Source: Spirochaetaceae bacterium (GTDB lineage Bacteria; Spirochaetota; Spirochaetia; Treponematales; Rectinemataceae). From it: DNA of 64,000 bases. Below, one piece after another: positions 16,801 to 25,300 of the stretch. The stretch is from the NCBI GenBank assembly GCA_025358255.1, contig JANYKC010000054.1:1-64000 (forward strand), given 5' to 3'. The translations under genes were made by a program, and so were the position numbers. Position 1 is the first letter of the stretch; each line of letters begins with the position of its first letter. The notes below the pieces were generated by a model. It ran no database searches, was not told the origin of the DNA, and worked only from the letters and a program-made list of their open reading frames with translations.

Positions 16801-17889
16801 CACGTTGCCGATCCGGTCGCGGGCGATGAGTACGACCTCCGCCTTGCCGCCCTTGGCAAGCCGGGCATCGAGCTCCTTGGAGAAGAAGGGATTGCCCGGA
16901 GTCAGGGCGATGCTCCCCTTTTCCACGCCGACGAACTCGTAGCTGAGCTCGGCTATGCCGATCGCGTCGCGGACCGCGCCAGCGATGGTGAACCTGCCGT
17001 TGACCATGGCGCCCGAAGCGGGGCGCGACACTTCGATCGTGGGCTTCGTGTTGTCGACAAACAGGAGAAATGCGGATGTGCCCTTGGAGCCGACGCCGTC
17101 CACGCTCCTGAGCCAGATGACACGGGGACCATCGGGGAATTTCCGGGTATCCAGCTCGACGCTGAAAAGGGCCTTCTCCGCTTCCTTGCCACGCTTGAGT
17201 GAAAGCCTCGAAAAGCTCCTGCCCCCATCCTGGGAGAATTCCAGGGAAGCCAGGCCATTGGCGTCAAAGGCAGCTCCCTGGATTTTCACCTTTCCCGCCA
17301 CGAGGGCGCCTTGCTCGGGGGAGGAGACAGAGGCCACGGGCACGGATCTGTCGAGGTTGAAGCTGACCTTGACGGGATTTCCGGCCAGGCCGTGGATGTC
17401 CACGCCTCTCACGGACAGGTTGCGACGCCCTTCGGGGATGACCTTGGTTCCGAGGTAGAGGGACCAGAACTCCGTGCCTTGGGCGGCCAGCCATTCGCCG
17501 CCATCGAGGCTTGCTTCGACACGGGCGACGCCGTCGTCATCCACGCAGGTGCCGACAATGTTGAGGTCCCCGCCCACCCTCTGGAGGGGGACGGGGTTGA
17601 TGATGGACACGACCGGGAGGTCGGACTTCGGGTCGACCTGGATGTTGATGGGACCGCCCAGGGCGACATTGCCCGCGACGTCCTTTCCCGTGACGACGAC
17701 GTTGTAGGTCCCCGGCGAGAGCTTGGATATGTCGAAGTCATGCTCCCAATCCTCCAGGCCCTGGGCCTTCTCGACCGGGGCTTTTTGCTGCGCGGGCGCA
17801 GGCGCCGCGAAGGCCGCCAGGGCGAGGAGGAGGATGGCCGATGCCCTGCGGCGATGCGGAGATGCCAAGGTTGCTCTTTCAATACGCAT
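10867..17889 (-). CDS. Giant Ig-like repeat protein with C-terminal outer-membrane barrel (about 2340 aa)
   Basis: Probable surface protein. ATG at 17889 is preferred over 17895 because AAGGA then stands 6 bp upstream; a Sec signal follows (AILLLALAAFAAPAPA). Most of the protein is a chain of Ig-like beta-sandwich modules of roughly 90-100 residues. Their joints read D-x-x-P-x-I (VDNTKPTIEVSRP, IDNTPPAVELSLP, LDKTAPTIRIMTP) and their first strands read NG-x-F/L-x-I-x-G. Four modules carry a DDDG motif (near bases 17535, 16672, 14350 and 12880). From about residue 2170 the sequence changes to alternating amphipathic strands (GLYLDGHYFGATTWDLGVGL, RFYGDVYSAKLIANVLFLPF) and ends TTMGLRIGIF, with a terminal Phe as in outer-membrane barrels. 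Likely roles are adhesion or carbohydrate binding, inferred from architecture only. Confidence 0.85.
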   Translation of the reverse strand: MRIERATLASPHRRRASAILLLALAAFAAPAPAQQKAPVEKAQGLEDWEHDFDISKLSPGTYNVVVTGKDVAGNVALGGPINIQVDPKSDLPVVSIINPVPLQRVGGDLNIVGTCVDDDGVARVEASLDGGEWLAAQGTEFWSLYLGTKVIPEGRRNLSVRGVDIHGLAGNPVKVSFNLDRSVPVASVSSPEQGALVAGKVKIQGAAFDANGLASLEFSQDGGRSFSRLSLKRGKEAEKALFSVELDTRKFPDGPRVIWLRSVDGVGSKGTSAFLLFVDNTKPTIEVSRPASGAMVNGRFTIAGAVRDAIGIAELSYEFVGVEKGSIALTPGNPFFSKELDARLAKGGKAEVVLIARDRIGNVTKLAIAPKIDAEGDKPIVHVLFPSIEGKIRPGEVLWGSIQDDDGGAGIKVAVDGGQATEHPASGVFSWSLPDLASGKHVISLQARDVEGTWGKALSFPVIVDRGPGSVRFQRLTVPKPPQGGANAAASALVPADYAPGLEFRVDSGAFLEGSVSSPNPPKEAVFIVAGGSERKLELGKGSEAATWAFRIALDRSMPYGFTPIEVRISDLYGNTCGSKALLYSTDLSREREDTGFVFDDPRIGEGGRIVLGQGDPLMGAFYREDIAAVALEPGTSLVTASFEGKVLRIEAARAGVSMPTRIVVKTRRGHEYHSGAFVFVSDTQAPSIEITSPLEGAWANAGLLVKGRVVDEGGVAALSLVLKAGAPPRPVSLASDGSFSLAVAPSDLSEGSGLLELDALDVAGNSTRAFRSFGFDATPPVLTFLSPDPGAEVSGPEDIAATVSDLSGIATLDFAIDGQAFTAIDRRGLAFIHRADLAANPSAAYRVSDKAGNVTIARPAVKPVAKPLRVQASDSVSVEPEGAEPRVDLAGSAGTGRKLALVLPALKDTDFIALGFAALSAETAPQAGTSEAAPAPASPPAAADFVSREAPSRFALRLLISGTASLKGSVKTDALVKAVGFSLDGGATYSSLFLAKDPKAFVATAPIAISVDSTKMKDGEARWILRIEDATGSLSFAPIYALIDNAKPELAVISPAANASDKATPAMAGPVPVVFRAWDPRGIVQASISAGLDKRSLPVEDGGAFYAAWADPFAPTAAKGDLVLALDAKDGAGNSASATAKYAYNMPADLPKIDLALEQAKAGAFALGSDLVRGGASDDDGTPLVRLSVDGAAVGDYPAASFGIALAALGPGKHSILVEAKDELGRLASAKRDLVVAGSAPRFSGLAAGTEKSAQPWLPGMELEPAQGLGLQGLVDAPNGLASLEYKVNGGAALKASLGKAAAGSGTFFACALPSVLPLERFAVEIIARDLAGLESRRNCDFHGILKPAAGSPPSDSADAVTFFDARISGAEGSATLDLPPGESLEGLWNGRPLKSLAIVPATPLLSASFKGSALKMESKAEGLVAAGSLTLRAETVDGDLFEWGPFGLVSDASPPSLSVDLPADDAWVQGSVMVSGTAADSGKLASVTVSVNGGSPSAIKADKVFAGEVSLAAAQDGAVRLDIIAKDGAGREARQLRFINKDSLPPDLSQVLPVEAESVNGTLTFLGEAKDAGQLASVVFHADPKSPPEAVAGGAIFAHTLDLARLPQPLPEGAGFVVTDKAGNSALLRPVLTVDNEKDKPVVAIYAPAELEVLRSDFTISGSVYDDDGVARLLYRIDGGPWDSMVPKDASFSIPVRLADTTDNEHLVEAKAEDIYGIQGDIASSHYRISKEEPTALMSAPGLDKPVRGLVAIAGTTADANGIASISLSFDNGVSYSHAADEESWRYPLDTRILKDGLHPITIRPLDNYGTEGFYASLVTIDNTPPAVELSLPRDGSVFSGTLEVSGRVMDAVRLASARVEILPIGQAKPPVLTVDLGPFAIIRKSIDISSLAPGDYTIKLIGRDRADNEAFVSRDIEIRGDRRSDKVDLLFPVDGQEISGKLRLYGQASVIRGGSSATILLDGEDIGPAPLNPQGFFVFDVPPERLKEGPHAFSALVKAEDGKVIISRQAAILWNPNGPWITIDSATAGSFLRERPWLSGKAGFVAAGPEPNDTAGLASFKKSAPSRRVVKVEYSLDNGRSFAAASGTDAWRFRLETQDYAEGEVHVILRALFGDGSSATAKTILALDKTAPTIRIMTPVENGRFNTSFHISGTATDSSGLDSVGLSLRKGDKRGYELPAFIQGLYLDGHYFGATTWDLGVGLTFFSDNVKLQAAFGQAPAISAGEQSRFYGDVYSAKLIANVLFLPFSSFLGPDWAFLSTSLGVGAQFSYFTQDGGTGIGLSAVVAQLEFPKFTFKKLGFLKKYSYYVEEQLWFISSDVKPEFVPLTTMGLRIGIF

Positions 17890-17932
17890 GTGCATTCCTT
17901 CCGGTGAGGACCTCTAAGAGGGGATATCGGCG

Positions 17933-17952
17933 GTTGGCCACGCCTGGCCAAC
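17933..17952. promoter_or_regulatory. Perfect 8-4-8 palindrome in divergent region (operator candidate)
   Basis: GTTGGCCA, four bases, then TGGCCAAC lie in the 135-bp gap between the divergent giant gene and the orphan solute-binding protein. The position suits an operator controlling both. For the plus-strand gene a weak promoter may be TTGCAA near 17968 with TAGAGT 18 bp later. No matching regulator gene is adjacent. Confidence 0.45.
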
Positions 17953-18024
17953 GCGAAACACCGACATTGCAAAAGATGGGCCTGCTGCCGTAGAGTGGAG
18001 GCGAGACGCGAAAGGAGACTCGCC

Positions 18025-19278
18025 GTGAAACGAGCGCAGACCAGGTTCCACTACCGCCCGATATTGGCATCGGCCATCGTGCTTGTCGCCGTCGCGTCAT
18101 GCCTTGTCCTTGCGCTCAATTCCCGCGAGCGGCGAATTGTCCATGTCGCCACCACCCTCTCCCGGGAAGACGCTGGCCTGCTCACGAAGGTCGTGGCCGA
18201 AAAGGCTTTCCTGCCGGGTGGAACGAGGATCGAGCTCGAGTGCCTGCCTCCGTCGGCTGCCTGGCCCCTCAAGGGCAAGCGGGGCGGGCTCTCCAGTTAC
18301 GACCTCCTCGTCATGTCGCCATCGGCGGTCCGCGCCGACCCGAAAGCCGCCCTTGTCGCATTGGGACAGTCGACCGGCACGGCGGATGCCGCTTCCCTCT
18401 TCCCGGCCGCCTTCGGACCCCTCATGGCGACCGAGGGAAAGCCATCCATGCTCCCCCTTTACTGGTCGCCTTGCGGGCTGTACTACAACAAGAGCGTCCT
18501 TGCCGCCGCGGGGCTGGCGCTTCCGGGAAGCCTTGAGGATTTCCTCTCCTCGGCCGCCCTGCTCAAGGAAAAAGGGGGCATTCCCCTCGCGATCGGCGGC
18601 GCTGAGAGCGGCAGGCTCTTTGACCTCCTCGCCCAGCTTGATGCCAGCCTTCAGGGTCCGGATATCCACTCCCGCGTGCGCTCCGGCGCCGCCAGGGTCT
18701 CCCAGGCCAGCATCGAGGCCTGGTACGGCATTTTCCGCAAGGGCTTCACGCAAGCCGCGCCTGAAAGCTTCCGCGATCCCGACGCCGCCGGCCTCCTCCT
18801 CTCGGGCAAGGCCGCCTTCCTCTTCGCCCCCATGGCTGTCCACACGTCCATCCCCGTCGAGATGGAACCCGCCATCGGCTATATGCCCTTCCCCGCCTTC
18901 GCGGGGCGGACAAGTTATGCGCTCGTAGGCGAACTCGCCTGCGCGGCCCTCACGGAAAGGGGGAACCTGAAGCCGCCGGCGAAGGGCCTCTTCGCGGCCT
19001 TCCTGCGGCCCGAGGTCCAGGAGGCCCTGGTGCTGGCGCAGGGACCCCGTTTCCGGAGCATACCCGCCCTTTCCGCGGCCTCCTTCACGAACCTGGAAGG
19101 CCGGACCGCCGCCATCGCGCTGGCGGGCTCGCAACGGGCCTTCGAGGCGGCCTCCGGCGGTTTCCCGCAGGGGAAGCGGCTTGCCCTGGACGATATCCTC
19201 GCCCGCCTTTCCCGTGCCGCCTCGGCGAAGGCGGATCCGGGACTCGTCGAGGACCTGGGGAGGGCGCTGGGGCACTGA
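18025..19278 (+). CDS. Orphan SBP_bac_1-type sugar-binding (lipo)protein
   Basis: A 417-residue extracytoplasmic binding protein. GTG at 18025 follows AAAGGAG with 7-bp spacing; an earlier in-frame GTG at 17995 lacks this. The hydrophobic start (ILASAIVLVAVASC) ends in a Cys that could be a lipobox, so the mature protein is probably membrane-anchored. SBP_bac_1 features are LPLYWSPCGLYYNKSVLAAA, LEDFLSSAALLKEKGGIPLA and SGKAAFLFAPMAV. No permease or ATPase gene adjoins it. It sits between, and divergent from, one of two giant surface proteins, which may mean it captures a ligand those proteins bind. Confidence 0.8.
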   Translation: MKRAQTRFHYRPILASAIVLVAVASCLVLALNSRERRIVHVATTLSREDAGLLTKVVAEKAFLPGGTRIELECLPPSAAWPLKGKRGGLSSYDLLVMSPSAVRADPKAALVALGQSTGTADAASLFPAAFGPLMATEGKPSMLPLYWSPCGLYYNKSVLAAAGLALPGSLEDFLSSAALLKEKGGIPLAIGGAESGRLFDLLAQLDASLQGPDIHSRVRSGAARVSQASIEAWYGIFRKGFTQAAPESFRDPDAAGLLLSGKAAFLFAPMAVHTSIPVEMEPAIGYMPFPAFAGRTSYALVGELACAALTERGNLKPPAKGLFAAFLRPEVQEALVLAQGPRFRSIPALSAASFTNLEGRTAAIALAGSQRAFEAASGGFPQGKRLALDDILARLSRAASAKADPGLVEDLGRALGH

Positions 19279-19345
19279 CCCCGGACCGTCCGGCTCCGGG
19301 CAGGCCCCCGGCGTTCGCCCTCGCATCCCGTACATCCTCCTGCCA

Positions 19346-22300
19346 TCACTTCACATAGTAGGCGATGCGGTAGTAATCGCTCGATTGATAGCCAATCGCC
19401 GCCTTCCAGAACTTGCCGCCATTGTCCAAGGTGGCGCTGGTGCCGGTGTCGAACTCGACGCTGGTCCTGACATTCTCCACCTCGTAGGCGAGGGCGGCGT
19501 TCATGTACTCCCAGCCATTGTTCCCGGTCACCGCGTCGACGAGCGAGGTGTCGAAATAGGCCAGCTTCACCGCGTCGAAGGTGTTGGTATAGGAGGAGTC
19601 CAGGTAGGAGATGCAGGGCACGTAGTTGCCGGCGACATCCTTGGGACCGATGCTGATGTCTGCCCACACGCCGACGGCGCCGATGGAATCGATGGTCTGG
19701 CTCCCTGAGCCGAACAGGTAGGCCGTTTTCCCGTCGGTCGGGCTGTTGCTCGACTTGATGTAGACAAGGTCCCCAGTGCTGTTGCGGTAGAAGACGATAT
19801 GGAGGTAGCCGTCCGGATCGATCTTCATGGACACGTATTTGCCGGAGTACCTGTAGTTCGGGTCCGTCCCGGAGTCCATGACATTCTGGGTCGTCCAATC
19901 CGCCCCTGCGCCCGGGGCGCTCGTCCTCGCATAGGCGAGCTTGAGGGTCTGGTTCGCGATGTCGTAGTAGGCGATGACCGGGAAATGGTCGGTGGGAGTC
20001 ACGTCGATCGCGCTGTATTCGCCTGCCGCGGAGCTCCTCGTCCCTCCATAAAGCCGGGTGAGCCCCGTGGTGGATACCACGGTTGTCGCGCCGCCCGCAA
20101 GCACGGTGTTCGCGGCAGTGGTCGCGCTCACCGTTCCCGCGGTCGAGGCATAGACCGTGTTGACGGTGGATCCATCATTGGAGTAGGTATACAGGGCATC
20201 ACCCACGACCACTGCCGTTGCATTCGACACCGCGGACAGGATCTTCCGATCCGAAGTGGCCGCGACCGTGGTGGTGCCGCTCGTGATCGCCGCGCCTGGC
20301 GCGAGGATGGAATAGATGTAGCCGTTCGCCGCAGCCAGGATGTTCACCGTTCCCGTGGCCGCCGTGGCGATGACCGTTCCTGCCGTGACATATTGTCCCA
20401 CGCTTGCCAGGACCGTGGTCACCGTGGTCACGTTGGGCCGGTAGGTCGCGACAATGTCGTCGGCGGTTCCCGCGACCAAGGAGGCTGCGGCCGTCATCGT
20501 GGTCAGGTAGCCGGCTGCGGGCATGGTCACCCACGTGCCGCCGACCCGCATGATATTGGCGCCATTGGCGAATGCGCCGGGGACCGTGGCCTTGTTCGTG
20601 ATCGCTCCCGTCAGCGTGCTTGTGACGTTCAGGCCATTCCCCGTCGCCGCTGCGACCAGGTAGGTCGTGTTTGTAGCAGTCGCGGTCTGGCTATAGGCCT
20701 GGTTGCCCGACGCGGAGGTATCGTTGGCGTCTGAACCGCCATCCAGGTTGATCCAGTTCTGGTGCTCGGTGGCCAGGGCGTCCCCGTTGGCGACATAGGC
20801 GTACTTGAGCGACTTGTCCTTCGTGTCGTAGTAGCTGATGTGGATGTCGCTCCCGTGGTTCACCACCCGCTCGTTGGTGAACTGCATGAGCATCTGGTTG
20901 TGGAAGAGCTCCTCCATGTCGTAGACCTTCCAGGTCCCGGTGCCGTCGGTGTTGTTGGGCGCGTTCACGTCGTAGATCTGCACGCCGCCGGCCCCGGCCT
21001 CGCTCCAGGTGCTGTTGCCATAGGTGTTCGCGTTGTACACGACGGTGGCGCGCGCCCCGAAGGATATGTCCGTGTGCTCGAGGGGATCATAGGAGTGGTA
21101 GATCGTGGCGGCGCCCGCGGCGTTGGTGCCGTAGTACACGTTCGCCGTGGAGTAGTTCGACCAGCTGGCGTAGAGGCTGCCGCTGTTGTAGGACATGGCG
21201 GGATAGACAGGCGCGTCACTGCCCACGAAATAGCCACGGTCGCTGCCCGTGGCCGTGGAGTTGGACTGCCAGATGTGCACGGCCCTGTCGTCGGTCCAGA
21301 GTCCCGATCCGTCCAGCGCCGCGGAAAGCGTGGACTCCTTGTTCCAGTCCTTCGTGTTGGCGTTGGCGTTGTTGAGCATCCCGACGCCGCTGACGTTGAG
21401 GGTCACGGCGCCGCTGGTCGCGTCGGCCGGGACCGCGACGGTGAAGGTCGTGCTCTTGCCGCCGCTGGGCAGGGAGATGCCGGCGGAGGAGCCCAGGGTC
21501 AGGGTGTCGCTGGTCGAGTTGAAGAGGTTGAAGCCATTGAAGGTCGCGTTCTCGCCGCGGTAGAAGGCATAGCGCCCCTGCCTTGACCTGATGGTGTTGT
21601 AGGCGGCGGCGCGGCGCATGTTCATCACATAGGGCGCGACGTCCATCCGGATCGCGGAGCTGCCCGTCTTGGAATTCGCGTCGGTGACCGTGAAGGTCGC
21701 GACTACGTCCTTGCCGGTCACGCCGCTGATGCCTGCCGAGTTCCACTCGAAGCTCCAGTTGGTCGCGTGTCCGTTGGCGAGGTCGACTTCCGGTGTGGAC
21801 CTGTCCTCGAGGTGGAAGGCCCAGTTGTGGCCGGTGCCCGTCCCGACAAGGGTCGTGGACCAGTCCTCGACGAGGGCCGAGGTCAGGGCGTTCCAGTGGG
21901 CTATAGTGATGGGGCTGCCCGCCGCGGTTTCGTAGGTGCCGTCGTTGTTCGCGTCGAAGGCCTTGCTGAAAGCCACCTGGATGGTCTTGATCCGCTGGTT
22001 GTCGTAGACCTTCCCGCGGAGCTTGACCTTGCCGGAGACATCGGCGTCCCAGGCCAGGTCGCCGACGCTGCCGCTGTTGTCATAAAGGCTGTCCACTGCC
22101 GGCTCCACGTGGCCTTCCCAGGTCGAGCGGTCCGCGGGCGTGGCCGCCACCAGGTTGTCATAATGATGATCGACATCGTTTGTGCCATGCAAGACCTTTG
22201 CCGCGTCCGTGCCGGTGGGATATCTCTTCCCGATCGGGACGACGACGATGCCCGGGTTGATGTCGTCGACGTTGTCAATGTTCATCCGCACGACGAGGTC

Positions 22301-25300
22301 GCCAGAGGGGAGGCCCACGTTGTCGACCACGCTGACCGTGAACAGGGCGAGGTTCTGGGCTTCGCTGCCGTCGACGATCGTGTCGCCGATCGGGAAGGTG
22401 GCGCCGTCGCCGAGGAGCTTTGAGGAACTTGTGTCGCTCAGCGTCGTGGAGCCGTACCTGAGGCTGTAGGTCAAGGGCAGGTTGCCGCCCAGCACCGTAG
22501 TCGTGAAGCTGAGGAGATGTCCGCGGACGGTGAAGCCCGTCGTCTCGTAGCCCAGGCTGATCGACGTGGTCTCGCCTGAGTCGTGCGCATCCGCGTTCCC
22601 GTTGAGGTCGGTGCCAAGGGTGACGCCGGTTATCGAAGGCAGCTTGTTGGCCACGAAGCCAAGCTCGGTGTAGGGCGTCGCGTTTCCACCTCGGTCGAGC
22701 GCGCTGTAGTGGATCTCCACCGCGCCATCGGTGATGTTCTTGCTGTTGACCTGGGCATACCAGTTGTACGTGGAGCCTGACAGGGAAAGGTCCTCGTTGT
22801 AGCCATCGCGGTCGCCGCCGGAGCCGCCGTCGTTTCCGGACTCGCCGAACTTGTCGATGAAGATGGCATAGTCCGCGGGCAGGGCCTTGCCCGTGGTGAG
22901 GGCCGCGGCGGGGCCGGTGGGCGCGAAGACCGTGCCCACGCTGTTGTGGAGGGCGCCTATCTGGGTGAAGTCCGTCGTCCCGACCGTCGTGATCACATAG
23001 GCCTGCGAAAGGGCTACCGCCGTGCCGGTTCCGCTCCCGGGGCCCGTGGCCTGGAATACCGCTCCGGCCTCGTTGCGTATGGCGCCGATGGCCGTGAAAT
23101 CGCTTGTTCCGAGGCCTGTAACGAGATACATCGTGCCGGCCGCAAGGGATCCCGCGGTGATGGTGGTCGCGGCAGGGAGGGCCGTCGCGTCAAGGATAGG
23201 CGTCGACCTGCCGCTTGAGCGCAGGTCGTAGACGCTCGTGCCGCGCACGATGTAGGAGACGATCCTGTCGATCCCCTTCACCGTGCCGGAATCCGACGCC
23301 GTCCCCTGGAGGTTGTAGGCAAGCCCAACCATCTGGCGGTAGGACGTGGAGTTGACGGTGATCCCGGTGGTGTTCGTGTAGGCGCCGGTCGGGAAAAGGT
23401 TGTCCACCTGGAGGTTGAGGTAGGTCTGGGTGATGTGGCCGGAGGTGTCGGTGGCTTCGACGGTCATGTTCATGACGCCTGAGCCGCTCGGGAAAAGGCC
23501 GGCCTGGGAGGTGTCGATGGGCACGTCGACCCTGTACTTGACGTAGCCGCTCTCGTAGCCGGTGTCGCCGGATAGGAGGAGGGTCGCCTGGCCATTCAGG
23601 GTGGCAGGGCCGCTCGCGTTGACTGCCCCGTTGTCGATGAGGGTGCCTGTCGCGTTCAAGGGGCCCTGGTGGATGAACCTGAGATAGGAGATGCCGCTCT
23701 CGTCCTTGACGGTGGCCGTGACGTGGATGAGGCCGCCGACGATGGAGCCGCTCGTGTAGCCGAGGTTCTCGATGCGTGGGACGTTCGCGTCGAAAACCAC
23801 GCTTATCGCCTGGGGCAAGCCCGCTATGCCGTAGGTCGTCCCATCCTTGGTGTCGATGGCCCGGACCTTGATGTGATAGGGGATGAGGTTGTCGCTCCCG
23901 TCCTTGAGGGGAGGGAACTCGCCATCCTTGTTGATGTTGGTGTACCAGTTGGCCCAGGAGCCCGCGCTCTGGTTGACCGCGTACCAGCCCTTCGTGGACG
24001 CATCGGCGAAGGTCTCTGTCGCGCCGCCGGGAACCGCGACCTGGCTGAGGGCCGTGTGCCCGGCCCATAGGTCTCCCGCATCGTCGAAGTCATTGTCCCC
24101 GTTCATGTCGAAGGCGATCTCGACCCGCTTCACGGCATCGTCATCATAGGACGTGCCGCTTATACGGACCACGCCGCCGACCGTATCGCCGCTCACTGGC
24201 TGGACAAAATCCACGACGGGCATGTCGTGCGCCGGGTCGACGATGAGCTGGTAATCGTCCCTTGTCGCGATGTTGCCGGCCTTGTCAGTGACGCGGAGAT
24301 GGAGGGTGAGCCTCCATATGTTGGACCCGACCGCCGTCTCGTCGGCGTAGGTGTCGGTGCCATAGGAATCGATGACGGGGAAGTCCTTCTGCCAGTTGTA
24401 GGTTCCGGTGAAGGCGTACCAGTTGCTGTCCTTTCCGATCTTGTACTCCACCTTCTCGATGCCGTTCGTGTCGCTGGTCGTCCCCTTGAAGACGACTTTC
24501 CCGTTCACGTTCGCGCCGTTGTCCGGCGTTATGACGCTGATCTCCGGAAGGGTCGTGTCGAGGGTGAAGTCACGGGTGGCCTGGGACAGCTTGCCCGAGG
24601 AGTCCTTGGCCACGACGGTGACCGTATGGATCCCCTCGATGAGGCCGGCCTTGCTCACCGTCGCCGACCAGGTCTTGGCGCCGCTGTCATAGCTGCAATC
24701 CGTGGGCAAGCCTGAGTCCACCTTGATCCGCACCGCATGGGTCGCGAAGAGGCCATTGGCGTCGTCAGCGCTTCCCGTGACGGAAAAATCGCTCTTCTGC
24801 AGGCTTGAGGCCAGCGGTCTCACGATGGCCAGGGTCGGGGACAGGCGGTCGATGCGGAAGCTGATCGTCGCGCCCTCGGCGCTCCCCTGCTCGCTTCCCA
24901 AGGTATCGTAGGCCTTGATCTTGATGGTGTGGAGGCCCTCGCCCAAGGCGCTATAGGCCACCGCCCAGGTCTCGGTCTTGGCTCCGCCCAAGGCAAGGGT
25001 CTGGGTTGCTAGGGAATCGAGGGTATAGTCGATGCTGGCAACCCCGTCATCGTCGGTGATCGAGCCGGTGACCGAACCGTCGGAAGCGTAATAGGTGGAG
25101 CCGTCGGCGGCGAGGTTCGTGTAGGAGATGACCGGCGCGTTGGCCGCCTGGCTGATCTTGAAGGTCAGCTGGGAGCTGGCCGGGATGGATTGGTTCCCGG
25201 CCTGGTCGACCACGGTGATGTCCAGGGTGATCGCCCAAGTCTCGTCTCCCGAGTCGGCGATGCTGTCAGGATCGCTGACAAGGGTCGCATTGGCGACATT

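Noticed and set aside
19279..19345. Possible terminator between the orphan SBP and the giant lipoprotein gene
   Set aside because: Only a short CCGGAC/GTCCGG palindrome near 19281-19293 without a T-run.
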